Shown here piece by piece: positions 10,984 through 18,930 of a DNA stretch of 64,000 bases. This DNA is from Megasphaera elsdenii (GTDB taxonomy: Bacteria; Bacillota; Negativicutes; Veillonellales; Megasphaeraceae): positions 1 through 64,000 of the forward strand of contig NZ_JAJBQV010000005.1 in NCBI RefSeq assembly GCF_020539865.1, given 5' to 3'. The notes below the pieces were generated by a model. It saw nothing but the letters and a program-made list of their open reading frames with translations. It searched no databases and was not told where the DNA came from. Positions within the stretch are counted from its first letter, which is position 1; each line of letters opens with the position of its first letter. The translations under genes and the position numbers were made by a program.

Positions 10984-12896
10984 TACGGGTTCGGACGGCG
11001 TTCGAGAATGACGCCCTGGCGATAAGCTTCCAGAAGGGCCTTCAAGTCGTGAATCATCTGAAGAAGTTTCTGGCCGTTATCCGTATCACCGATCATGACG
11101 CGCTTCGGTTCCAATTCGACCTGTGTCGACTCGGAGTCGATGTCGACGTTATTCATCAGCGCCTGGTAGACATCTTCAAAAGGATAATGGGCTTTGATTC
11201 GGATGCCGTGAGAATTGAAGATGAGCGTATAGCCAGCAATACCTGTCGACCGCTGGTAGGCTTTGCAGAAGCCGCCGTCGATGCAGATTTCCTTGCCTTC
11301 CGCACGAATCGGGCTTTCGCCTTTCTTGACCTTGACCGGTGTATGGCCGTTGATGATGTGGCCTTGAGGCGAGTCGATGCCAAATTCATGGAGAATTTTG
11401 ATGCACTCTTCCTTATCGCGGTTCAGGCGGTAGTACGCATTCTGCGGTTCTTTCCACGTATCTTCATCGATAATATAGCTCCGTTCAAAGGTCTTGACGA
11501 CACGGCCGGATACAGGCGAGTCGGAGCCGCACCAGAGGTACCACATATAATCCAGGCTGTCCGTATCGCGCTGGTCATAAGCCCGGCGGATGAGGTGTTC
11601 GGCCTTATCCATGAAGGCTTTACCTTTATACGGCTTACCTTCGAGATAGATTTCCTTAAAGCTGCCGTCTTCGTTGAGAGGCAGGCCGCCGTGGAACAAG
11701 AGATTATTATTCATGCAACGGTATAATGAGCCATGGCTGTACAGGAAGCGGATATGGCGCTGAAGGCGTTCGCTTTCGGTGAATTCAACCTGGATGTCAT
11801 TCATGAGCTGATGTTCTTCCGGCGACAGCGTATACGGGTCCTGGGGATTGACCGTCGGGAAATCTTTGGTCTTCAATTCATACGTCTTGCCGTCGAGGGT
11901 GATGACGCCCTTTTCCCAATCAATCTTGTGGAACAGCAGACGATCGTCCATGTTATAGTCTGGATGACGGTAAATCGTCTGCCCTTCCAGCTTGGCCACG
12001 ATGACATTGATGGCCTTGACCATCGGTTCAATGCCGTCGTCCGGCTTATACGTCTGCAAAGCAAAGAGGGCAAAAGGCCGAAGGCTGATGCCGTAGCCGC
12101 TTTCTAATATTTCCATATTATGGTAACGGATATTATTGCGCAGGACATTGGCGATGCAGGCAGCATTGCCGGCAGCCGCACCCATCCAGAGGACGTCGTG
12201 ATTGCCCCACTGGATATCCAGTGAATGATGATGCATGAGCGTATCCATGATCTTGTCGGCATGGGCGCCTCGGTCATAAATATCGCCGATAATGTGCAGG
12301 TGGTCAACGGCCAGCCGTTTGATGAGATTGGCCAAGGCGTAAATGAATTGGCGCGTACTCCCTGTTTCCAAAATGGTATCGAGAATCTTCATGTGGTAGA
12401 CCAACTGGTTCTGGTCTTCATCAGGCTGAGCATGCAAGAGTTCATCGATGACGAAGCGGAAGACTTCCGGCATGGCTTTACGGACTTTCGACCGCGTGTA
12501 TTTCGACGATAAAAGTTTGGCCAAGTCAATCATCCGTTCCAGTGTCGTCCGGGCCCAATCGTCAGTAACTCGGCCTTCACGGTAGAGCATGTTTAGCTTT
12601 TCCTTGGGATAATAAATAAGGGTCAGTAATTCATCCTGTTCGGTTTTACTCATCTTATCAAAAAAAATCATTTCCACTTTTTCCCGGATGACGCCGGAGC
12701 AGTTGTTGAGGATGTGATAGAAGGCTTCGTATTCACCGTGCAGGTCACTCATGAAGTGTTCCGTCCCTTTCGGCAAGTTGACGATGGCCTGCAGATTAAT
12801 GATTTCCGTAAATGTCGCCGCTTGAGTCGGATACTCCTTGGACAGGAGTTCCAAATAGCGCAAATATTCCGGAGAATAGGTATCGTACGTTTCCAT
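10983..12896 (-). CDS. fbp: Fructose-1,6-bisphosphatase class III
   Basis: This enzyme hydrolyses fructose 1,6-bisphosphate in gluconeogenesis, a step a lactate-growing cell needs. At 637 aa it matches the Firmicute class III (YydE-type) family, which is unrelated to the E. coli enzyme. Metallophosphoesterase motifs are clear: GDIYDRG and WGNHD in the first half and INGHTPV plus an ICIDGGF-like segment in the second. The ATG at 12896 follows GAGAGG at eight bases. I could not identify a convincing -35/-10 pair upstream. Confidence 0.97.
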   Translation of the reverse strand: METYDTYSPEYLRYLELLSKEYPTQAATFTEIINLQAIVNLPKGTEHFMSDLHGEYEAFYHILNNCSGVIREKVEMIFFDKMSKTEQDELLTLIYYPKEKLNMLYREGRVTDDWARTTLERMIDLAKLLSSKYTRSKVRKAMPEVFRFVIDELLHAQPDEDQNQLVYHMKILDTILETGSTRQFIYALANLIKRLAVDHLHIIGDIYDRGAHADKIMDTLMHHHSLDIQWGNHDVLWMGAAAGNAACIANVLRNNIRYHNMEILESGYGISLRPFALFALQTYKPDDGIEPMVKAINVIVAKLEGQTIYRHPDYNMDDRLLFHKIDWEKGVITLDGKTYELKTKDFPTVNPQDPYTLSPEEHQLMNDIQVEFTESERLQRHIRFLYSHGSLYRCMNNNLLFHGGLPLNEDGSFKEIYLEGKPYKGKAFMDKAEHLIRRAYDQRDTDSLDYMWYLWCGSDSPVSGRVVKTFERSYIIDEDTWKEPQNAYYRLNRDKEECIKILHEFGIDSPQGHIINGHTPVKVKKGESPIRAEGKEICIDGGFCKAYQRSTGIAGYTLIFNSHGIRIKAHYPFEDVYQALMNNVDIDSESTQVELEPKRVMIGDTDNGQKLLQMIHDLKALLEAYRQGVILERRPNP

Positions 12897-13293
12897 GTTG
12901 CGTACCTCTCTTTCTTATATAGTATATGTTGTATGATTTATTTAATTTATATTGTATATCATCATCGCCAGGGTGACTAGGTTCTTTTTCTGATTTTCAC
13001 CGCCTTTGATCCTACTTTACTCATCCTCAATCGGTATAATTCTATTTATACTATGATTTTTATTTATATTGCAATTATTTTTAACGAATACTTTCCTTTA
13101 ACTTACTATAACGTTTATCTTGTGCCATAAAAATCCTTGAATTTTGATGTCTCTTTTCGCATAGTGGCAGTGCAGTGTCAATATGGAAAAATCTTTTTCT
13201 CATTATGGTATTTTCAAGGCCGAAAAAACATGCTATTATGTAATTGTAGAAATCAGTTTTAGGTATAATTAATTTCAAATGAGGTGATTACAT
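12897..13293. other. AT-rich divergent region between fbp and gdhA
   Basis: About 400 bases carry the leaders of fbp (minus) and gdhA (plus). On the plus strand a TATAAT box at 13264-13269 and GAGGTG at 13281-13286 precede gdhA; the -35 is unclear (TAATTG at 17 bases is the best). A 65-codon minus-strand frame here begins with TTG, has no ribosome site and is not believable. I see no RNA gene. Confidence 0.5.
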
Positions 13294-14643
13294 ATGAATA
13301 AGTATTTGGAATCTGTCATTGAAAATGTACGCACGAAACACGCAAACGAACCGGAATTCGTCCAGACCGTCGAAGAAGTCTTGAGCTCCCTGGACCCCGT
13401 CGTTGAACGCCACCCGGAATATGAAAAGTTCGACCTTCTCAACCGTCTCGTCGAACCGGAACGGCAATTCACATTCCGCGTCGTCTGGCAGGACGATAAA
13501 GGTGAATACCACACCAACACGGGCTACCGTTTCCAGTTCAACGGCGCTATCGGGCCGTACAAAGGCGGCCTTCGTTTCCAGAAGAACGTATACTCAGGCA
13601 TCATCAAATTCCTGGGCTTTGAACAGATTTTCAAGAACGCACTGACCGGCCTGCCTATCGGCGGAGCTAAAGGCGGGGCTGACTTCGACCCGACGGGCAA
13701 GTCCGACGCTGAAATTATGCGCTTCTGTCAGAGTTTCATGCAAGCCCTCTATCGCTACATCGGTCCCGATATCGACGTACCGGCTGGGGACATGGGCGTT
13801 GGCGGCCGTGAAATCGGCTACCTCTTCGGTGAATACCGCCGCCTGAAAGGCTGCTTCGAAAACGGTGTCCTCACAGGCAAAGGCTTCAGCTTCGGCGGTT
13901 CCCGCATCCGTCCGGAAGCTACAGGTTATGGCGCTGTCTACTTCCTGGAAAACGTCCTCAAAGACGACGGCCAGGACATCAAGGGCAAGACAATCGCCGC
14001 TGCCGGCTTCGGCAACGTAACTTGGGGCATTTGCAAGAAAGCTACAGAACTGGGCGCCAAAGTCGTTACGCTGTCCGGTCCGGACGGCTACATCTATGAC
14101 CCGGACGGCGTCACTACGCAGGAAAAGATCGATTACCTTGTCGAAATGCGCAATAGCGGCCGCAACCGCGTCCAGGACTATGCCGATAAATTCGGCGTCG
14201 AATTCTTCCCTGGAGAAAAACCGTGGGGCTGCAAAGTCGACATCATCATGCCGTCGGCTATGCAGAATGACGTCCATATGGAACAGGCCAAACAGATTGC
14301 TGCCAATAAGATCCGCTATTACATCGAAGTCGCCAATATGCCGACGACCAACGATGCCTTGAAATTCTTACTCGACCAGAAAGACATCATCGTTGCTCCG
14401 TCGAAAGCCGTCAACGCCGGCGGTGTCGCTACATCGGCCCTGGAAATGAGCCAGAACAGCGAACGCTTGGTATGGACTGCCAAAGAAGTTGATGACCGTC
14501 TCCATGAAATCATGAACACGATTTACCAGAACTGCAAAGATGCCGCTGCCCGTAACGGCCTGGGATACAACCTCGTAGCCGGTGCTAACATCGCCGGGTT
14601 CGAACGCGTCGCCGACGCTATGCTGGCACAAGGTGTCTTCTAA
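13294..14643 (+). CDS. gdhA: Glutamate dehydrogenase
   Basis: This enzyme interconverts 2-oxoglutarate plus ammonia and glutamate with NAD(P)H. The 449-aa length fits the hexameric bacterial class. The catalytic lysine region PIGGAKGGADFDP and the nearby KGGLRFQ motif are present, followed by the Rossmann domain (AAAGFGNVTWG). Coenzyme preference cannot be read with confidence. The ATG at 13294 is 7 bases after GAGGTG. It stands alone as a transcription unit ended by a strong terminator. In a rumen-type anaerobe it would assimilate ammonia or ferment glutamate. Confidence 0.96.
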   Translation: MNKYLESVIENVRTKHANEPEFVQTVEEVLSSLDPVVERHPEYEKFDLLNRLVEPERQFTFRVVWQDDKGEYHTNTGYRFQFNGAIGPYKGGLRFQKNVYSGIIKFLGFEQIFKNALTGLPIGGAKGGADFDPTGKSDAEIMRFCQSFMQALYRYIGPDIDVPAGDMGVGGREIGYLFGEYRRLKGCFENGVLTGKGFSFGGSRIRPEATGYGAVYFLENVLKDDGQDIKGKTIAAAGFGNVTWGICKKATELGAKVVTLSGPDGYIYDPDGVTTQEKIDYLVEMRNSGRNRVQDYADKFGVEFFPGEKPWGCKVDIIMPSAMQNDVHMEQAKQIAANKIRYYIEVANMPTTNDALKFLLDQKDIIVAPSKAVNAGGVATSALEMSQNSERLVWTAKEVDDRLHEIMNTIYQNCKDAAARNGLGYNLVAGANIAGFERVADAMLAQGVF

Positions 14644-14675
14644 GATATACCTGAAACTGAATATATAGAGCGTGA

Positions 14676-14710
14676 AAAAAGGCGCTGTCACATGAAGACA
14701 GCGCCTTTTT
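14676..14710 (+). terminator. gdhA terminator
   Basis: A 9-bp GC-rich stem GGCGCTGTC / GACAGCGCC with a 7-base loop is followed by TTTTT and preceded by an A-run, so it can work in both directions. It shares the GCTGTC stem core with many other terminators in the window. Confidence 0.9.
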
Positions 14711-14723
14711 ACGTGGATTGTAG

Positions 14724-14789
14724 GTCGTTCATCGTGTGTCGTAGGGAATTAAAAATATCAATTCCTCGCGATGAACGACGAACGAAAAA
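14724..14789. repeat. Nested inverted repeat, dispersed element copy 1
   Basis: An 11-bp inverted repeat GTCGTTCATCG / CGATGAACGAC encloses a second one, GGAATT / AATTCC, forming a possible cruciform. Its right half (14748-14789) closely matches 18885-18927. Confidence 0.55.
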
Positions 14790-14800
14790 CTTTTAAGTTC

Positions 14801-14846
14801 AAGGGGCTTCGCATGATGGAATAAACCTTCGTGCGACAGCCCCTTT
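14801..14846 (+). terminator. Imperfect hairpin, terminator-like
   Basis: AAGGGGCT.TCGCATG pairs with CGTGCGA.AGCCCC and is followed by TTTT on the plus strand. It belongs to the same GCTGTCGCA / TGCGACAGC stem family. It lies between the convergent gdhA and M20 hydrolase genes. Confidence 0.55.
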
Positions 14847-14851
14847 TCCGC

Positions 14852-14874
14852 TGGGGCGTCCACGTAGGGCGCCC
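14852..14874. repeat. Dispersed palindromic repeat, copy 2 (degenerate)
   Basis: GGGGCGTCCACGTAGGGCGCCC is a degenerate version of the window's CACGT-centred GC-rich palindrome. Confidence 0.5.
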
Positions 14875-14914
14875 GTTCATGCAAATTCGTTTTACCAGTA
14901 TCTCACATGTCTCT

Positions 14915-14956
14915 GGCGGGCTCGCCACGTGCAAGCCCCCACACACGTGCAAGCCC
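14915..14956. repeat. Dispersed palindromic repeat, copy 3 (partly duplicated)
   Basis: GGCGGGCTCGCCACGTGCAAGCCCC is followed by a second CACGTGCAAGCCCC. The right arm is thus duplicated. The CTAC that usually ends the element is also the first base set of the tandem repeat that follows. Confidence 0.55.
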
Positions 14957-15029
14957 CTACAAATTACAAATGTCTTACTATAAATTACAAACGCCATACT
15001 ACAAATCACAAATGATGTACTACAAACTC
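14957..15029. repeat. 21-bp tandem repeat, about 3.5 units
   Basis: Units begin at 14957, 14978, 14999 and 15020 with CTACAAATTACAAA-like sequence and have an exact 21-base period. The array runs into the 3' end of the M20 hydrolase gene and supplies its last seven codons and stop. Confidence 0.8.
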
Positions 15030-16172
15030 ATCTTTCATTTGCTGACGCAAGGCGGCGTCCTGAGCGAAGAGGATGGCCAAGCGGCCCATGATTTCGGCGC
15101 CTTTGACGATAATCGGTTCAATGTTCTTATCCTTGACAGCCTTGGCAATGTCCGTCGAGTGTTCCGGCATGGGGACGTCGCCTAAGGCCAGGTGGACGTG
15201 GACAGCCGGGCACTGGTGGCTGACGTTGCCAACGTCAGAGCTGCCGCAATCCTTCGGGTCTTCGTAAGGAATTCCCATGGCCTGGAGGACCTGTTCCGAC
15301 GCTTTTGTCGCCGCTTCATTCCAGACCATATTATCAAATTTATACCCCATCTGCATGACGTCATACGTCGTTTCCGTAGCAATAGCCGCCCCTTTGAAAC
15401 AGTTCATGACCTTGGCCACGACCGTATCCAGATAGGCCCGTTCGCTATGTCGGATACAGCATTCGACTTCGGCGTAATCGGGGACAACGTTGGAAGCAGC
15501 CCCACCGTTTACGATATATGAGCCGATGCGCGTTTCCGGCCGGACGTGCTGGCGCAGCATATCGACGGCGTGAAGGGCCAACATGACCCCGTTCAAGGCG
15601 TTGCGGCCATTCCACGGTTCACCGGCAGCATGGGCCGTCTGTCCGTGGAAGGCGATGCGGTAATCGTCGAGGGCCAGGAAATGGGAATTAGCATTCGTTT
15701 TCGTCGGCGAAACGTGAACCATGACGGCGAAATCGTAATCCTTGAAGACGCCTTGGTCACACATGATGACTTTGCCGCCGCGAAGTTCTTCATCAGGCGT
15801 ACCGATGAGGTCGACATCGACAGGCAAGTCAGCGAGATCCTGCAAAGCCGCAGCAGCCAAGAAACTCATGGCTCCATTAGCCGAATGGCCGCAACCGTGG
15901 CCGACGCCGGGCAGGGCATCGTATTCCGCCAAAAGGGCCATCTTAAAAACAGGTTTATCGGCGCGATGGGCGATAGCACGGAAAGCCGTAGGCTGACCGG
16001 TAAACTTTTCTTCCACTTCCATGCCCAGGGAACAGCACAAATCGACGTAATGCTGGCAGGCATGGTATTCTTCGCCAGATAATTCCGGATCGTCAGCAAT
16101 AGTATAATTGAGCTGAAAAGCCTGGTCTTCATGGGCTTTCAAGGCTTTTTTCAAATCTTCGAGATAATCCAT
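15006..16172 (-). CDS. M20-family amidohydrolase
   Basis: This 388-aa protein is a zinc-dependent M20 peptidase/aminoacylase of the PM20D2/AbgB-like branch, which cleaves amide bonds of N-acyl amino acids or dipeptides. Metal-site motifs are GHGCGHSANG, the TPDEE dyad, HAAGEPWNGRNAL in the dimerisation domain and a late GSSDVGNVSHQCPAVH segment. There is no signal peptide, so it acts in the cytoplasm. The ATG at 16172 lies 18 bases after the AEC transporter gene, and both follow a nitrilase gene. Together they suggest uptake and deamidation of an amide compound; the substrate is not known. The C-terminal residues EFVVHHL are encoded by a tandem repeat. Confidence 0.88.
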   Translation of the reverse strand: MDYLEDLKKALKAHEDQAFQLNYTIADDPELSGEEYHACQHYVDLCCSLGMEVEEKFTGQPTAFRAIAHRADKPVFKMALLAEYDALPGVGHGCGHSANGAMSFLAAAALQDLADLPVDVDLIGTPDEELRGGKVIMCDQGVFKDYDFAVMVHVSPTKTNANSHFLALDDYRIAFHGQTAHAAGEPWNGRNALNGVMLALHAVDMLRQHVRPETRIGSYIVNGGAASNVVPDYAEVECCIRHSERAYLDTVVAKVMNCFKGAAIATETTYDVMQMGYKFDNMVWNEAATKASEQVLQAMGIPYEDPKDCGSSDVGNVSHQCPAVHVHLALGDVPMPEHSTDIAKAVKDKNIEPIIVKGAEIMGRLAILFAQDAALRQQMKDEFVVHHL

Positions 16173-16190
16173 AAAATGACAAAACTCCTT

Positions 16191-17138
16191 TTAACCAACA
16201 ATAAACATATATAAGGGAATGATGACGATGCCCATGACGACGGTAATGAAGCTGACTTCCGTCGAATAGCGGACATCGGCGCCGACGGACTTGGCGACGA
16301 CCGTCATCTGGGTCATAGCCGGCATACTGGCCTGCATCGTAAAGACCTGGGCCGACATAGGTGTAATCGGAATGAAGGGCAGAAGCGCCAAGACGCAAGC
16401 CGGACAGACCAAGAAACGGCCGGCAAGAGCGCCGATGATGTCCCGGTCCCAGTGTACAGATGCCAGGGAGATACCGGTCATTTCAATACCGATGACCATG
16501 AGCGACAAAGGTGTCGCCATATTGCCGACGTATTGGAACGACGTCAGCAGAAAATCGGGCAGCTTGATATTGGCCATAATCAGGCCCAAGCCGATTAAAA
16601 AGCCCAGAAGCGGCGGCGAAAAGACCTTCTTCAAGGTCTGCAGGGAAAATAAAGGCATATTCCCCTTGCCGCCCAGGCTGTCATTGACAATATGGTAGAC
16701 ACCAAGGGTCCAGAACATCGTCGTATTGGCCATGTAGTAGAGCATAACCGACGGCACGCTCTGTGTCCCAAACAGAGCCAGATTGACAGGCAAGCCGATA
16801 AAGATGGTATTGGCAATGAAAAAACACGTAATAAAGACGCCTTGCCGGTCCTGGCGGATGTGCAGGACTTTGGCCGCAATGCGGCCGATGGCATAGGCCA
16901 AAAGAATCGACGCAAAAGGCAGGAGCAAGTCCGGCGCAATGCGGATCAGCGAATCGTGGGTAAAATCCTTTTCCAGCTGGCAGAGCATGTATAAAGGCAG
17001 GCTTATCTTCATGACCAGTTTAGTAAAGACAGCACTCATATCCGGCCCAAACCATCCTTTCTTAGCCAAGATGAAACCGATGGAAATGATGAAAAGGACT
17101 TCAAAAATACCTTGCAAACCATGCAATACGCCTTCCAC
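16191..17138 (-). CDS. AEC-family transporter
   Basis: This 315-aa membrane protein belongs to the auxin efflux carrier family of bacterial secondary carriers, which move organic acids such as malate or malonate. About ten hydrophobic helices are visible, in two five-helix halves around a hydrophilic loop near residue 160 (NDSLGGKGNMPLF). The start is GTG at 17138, nine bases after AAGGGG, one base downstream of the nitrilase stop, so translation is probably coupled. The substrate cannot be read from sequence; the amidohydrolases either side suggest a carboxylate released from or attached to an amide. Confidence 0.88.
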   Translation of the reverse strand: MEGVLHGLQGIFEVLFIISIGFILAKKGWFGPDMSAVFTKLVMKISLPLYMLCQLEKDFTHDSLIRIAPDLLLPFASILLAYAIGRIAAKVLHIRQDRQGVFITCFFIANTIFIGLPVNLALFGTQSVPSVMLYYMANTTMFWTLGVYHIVNDSLGGKGNMPLFSLQTLKKVFSPPLLGFLIGLGLIMANIKLPDFLLTSFQYVGNMATPLSLMVIGIEMTGISLASVHWDRDIIGALAGRFLVCPACVLALLPFIPITPMSAQVFTMQASMPAMTQMTVVAKSVGADVRYSTEVSFITVVMGIVIIPLYMFIVG

Positions 17139-17139
17139 G

Positions 17140-17934
17140 TTACCCCTTCCCTTCTAACCGATACAATTCCGGCCGTCTGTCGCGAAAGACATTGATGCGG
17201 CTGCGGATGGCGTCGATGACGGACAAGTCGATTTCACCGGTGACGACGACTTCCCCTTCACCGCCCTCGGCCAAGACTTCTCCCCAAGGGTCGATAATCA
17301 TGGAATGACCGCAGAAATGGTAGTCACCACAGATGCCGCAGCTGTTGACAGCGACGACGAAAAACTGGTTCTCAATAGCCCGGACCCGGTTGAGGATCTG
17401 CCAATGAGCCAGACGGGGATGAGGCCAGGCAGCCGGTACAAAGAGAATCTTGGCCCCGGCCAAGGCTGCCATGCGGACCCATTCGCCAAAGCGCAGATCA
17501 TAACAAGTGACCGACGCCATAAGGATGTCACCTAAGAAGAACGTATTCAGATGATTTCCTGGCGTAAAGACCTTCTCTTCCCCGCCAGGTGTAAATAAAT
17601 GGCATTTGTCATACGACGAAACGAGGTTCCCCTCTTCATCGATAATATACGTCGTATTGTATAATTTTCCCTGATGGCGCCGGGCCAGAGACCCGCCGAC
17701 GAGCTGGATATGGCAGGAAGACGCCAGTTCCTGTAAAAACACCCGTCCCTGACAGCCACCTTCATCGGCCCGGTCGAAGACATCAGGCGGATAGAATGAT
17801 AAATCCCATAGTTCCGGCAGGACAGCCAAGTCGGAACCGGCAGCGGCTGCCGTACGGACATGGCTGCGGACTTGGTCGAAATTAGCTTTCCTGTCGCCGG
17901 GAACGATAGGAAATTGAATGAGCGAAATTTTCAC
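17140..17934 (-). CDS. Carbon-nitrogen hydrolase (nitrilase superfamily)
   Basis: This 264-aa cytoplasmic enzyme has the nitrilase Glu-Lys-Cys triad: E41 (LPELWD), K110 (YDKCHLF) and C144 (VTCYDLRF). The fold and length fit the omega-amidase/YafV/NIT2 group, which hydrolyses 2-oxoglutaramate-type amides, but N-carbamoyl or other amides are possible. It is first in a three-gene minus-strand operon with the AEC transporter and M20 hydrolase. The ATG at 17934 has a GGGGGGAG ribosome site. It diverges from the uracil-DNA glycosylase gene. Confidence 0.9.
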   Translation of the reverse strand: MKISLIQFPIVPGDRKANFDQVRSHVRTAAAAGSDLAVLPELWDLSFYPPDVFDRADEGGCQGRVFLQELASSCHIQLVGGSLARRHQGKLYNTTYIIDEEGNLVSSYDKCHLFTPGGEEKVFTPGNHLNTFFLGDILMASVTCYDLRFGEWVRMAALAGAKILFVPAAWPHPRLAHWQILNRVRAIENQFFVVAVNSCGICGDYHFCGHSMIIDPWGEVLAEGGEGEVVVTGEIDLSVIDAIRSRINVFRDRRPELYRLEGKG

Positions 17935-17969
17935 CGTACTCCCCCCTATCAGGCATAGATATTGATTTT

Positions 17970-17975
17970 ATTATA
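17970..17975 (-). promoter_or_regulatory. -10 box of the nitrilase operon
   Basis: A perfect TATAAT on the minus strand lies 36 bases upstream of the start codon. No good -35 is seen at 17 bases. It overlaps the divergent glycosylase promoter region. Confidence 0.5.
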
Positions 17976-17983
17976 CCATAGAC

Positions 17984-18012
17984 TTGAAAAGAATCATCCT
18001 TCTTGCTATAGT
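17984..18012 (+). promoter_or_regulatory. Uracil-DNA glycosylase promoter
   Basis: TTGAAA (17984-17989), a 17-base spacer, then TATAGT (18007-18012), 32 bases upstream of the ATG. Confidence 0.7.
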
Positions 18013-18044
18013 TAAAATTAATATGTGCAAAAAGAAGGGGTACT

Positions 18045-18707
18045 ATGGAAGAAAAGGAAAAGATGAAGGATTGGCTGACAGAGCTCATGAGCTGCACAGC
18101 CTGTCACTTGCGTGATGAAGGCAACCGTGGTCCGACGCGATATTCCGGCGACTGCGCATCGCCGCTGATGTTCGTCGGCGAAGGTCCTGGCGGCGTGGAA
18201 GATGAATACGGCGTTCCCCTCGTCGGCCCGTCGGGGCAGCTCCTCGACAAGGCTTTATGGAGCGTCGGGCTCACGCGGGACCACGTTTACGTCACCAATA
18301 TCGTCAAGTGCCGTCCCAAGAACAACCGCACGCCGACGCTGGAAGAAGGGCGTCACTGCGCAGATATCCATTTGGTCAAAGAAATCGAGCTGGTCCAGCC
18401 GAAGGTCATCGTCTGCCTGGGCAAAGTCGCTTTCCAATATTTCTACGGCCGTGCCGCCAGTATCATGCGCAACCGCGGCAAGTGGTTCACATGGCGCGGC
18501 TATGACATCATGCCGACGTACCACCCGGCCTTTCTCCTGCGCCAGACCGGCCACGAACTGGTCGAATCGAAATGGCAGGTCTACTACGATTTCAAAGGGG
18601 CCGTCGAAAAAGCCAAGGCCGCTATGCCCGACTATACCTATCAGAGCCCGGAAAAGCCAGATCTCCTGGCCCAATATGCGGCCTTAAAAGAGACCCGCCA
18701 TTGGTAG
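18045..18707 (+). CDS. Uracil-DNA glycosylase, family 4 (iron-sulfur)
   Basis: This enzyme removes uracil from DNA to start base excision repair. The 220-aa protein has the family 4 pattern: cysteines of the 4Fe-4S cluster in CTACHL near the N terminus and in VKCRPKNNRT...GRHC, the water-activating region GEGPGGVEDEYGVPLVGPSG, and the late HPAFLLR motif that contacts the DNA. The ATG at 18045 follows GAAGGGG. It is a single-gene unit with its own promoter and terminator. Confidence 0.94.
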   Translation: MEEKEKMKDWLTELMSCTACHLRDEGNRGPTRYSGDCASPLMFVGEGPGGVEDEYGVPLVGPSGQLLDKALWSVGLTRDHVYVTNIVKCRPKNNRTPTLEEGRHCADIHLVKEIELVQPKVIVCLGKVAFQYFYGRAASIMRNRGKWFTWRGYDIMPTYHPAFLLRQTGHELVESKWQVYYDFKGAVEKAKAAMPDYTYQSPEKPDLLAQYAALKETRHW

Positions 18708-18790
18708 GCGGCCTCATGGCCCCATCGCAGGGGCCGTCCCAAAGGCCTTTTGGCCTGTCAGGTACCGGCCAGCGGAAGACGCAAGCCGTA
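18708..18790. other. GC-rich hairpin-rich trailer
   Basis: The trailer of the glycosylase gene contains overlapping GGCC-rich inverted repeats (GGCCTCATGGCCCC, AAAGGCCTTTTGGCC). It holds no gene and looks like a decayed copy of the window's palindromic repeats. Confidence 0.35.
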
Positions 18791-18825
18791 AAAAAGGGCT
18801 GTCGCACGTGCGACAGTCCCTTTTT
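18791..18825 (+). terminator. Glycosylase terminator
   Basis: GGGCTGTCGCAC pairs with GTGCGACAGTCCC (one bulged base) and is followed by TTTTT, with an A-run on the other side. It carries the shared GCTGTCGCA stem. Confidence 0.9.
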
Positions 18826-18849
18826 GAGTTTGAAGTTGAAAGTTTGATG
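18826..18849 (+). repeat. 24-bp terminator-linked repeat, copy 1
   Basis: This 24-mer starts GAGTTTGAAG and ends AAGTTTGATG. It is joined directly to the U-run of the terminator. An identical copy in reverse orientation is at 35374-35397 and a partial one at 46148-46165. Confidence 0.8.
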
Positions 18850-18884
18850 TGGATGCTTTTAAATTTAAAGCAATCGCCTCAAAC

Positions 18885-18927
18885 ATTAAAAATATCAATC
18901 CATCGCGATGAACAATGAACAAAAAGC
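18885..18927. repeat. Dispersed element, copy 2 of the 14748-14789 sequence
   Basis: It begins ATTAAAAATATCAAT and continues with TCGCGATGAAC and GAACAAAAA, matching 14748-14789 at most positions in the same order. Confidence 0.65.
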
Positions 18928-18930
18928 GAT

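Noticed and set aside
13081-13278. 65-codon frame between fbp and gdhA
   Set aside because: TTG start, no ribosome site, overlaps the gdhA promoter and shows no familiar features.
14957-15029. CRISPR array
   Set aside because: The 21-base units are contiguous with no spacers of separate origin, and no cas gene is present.
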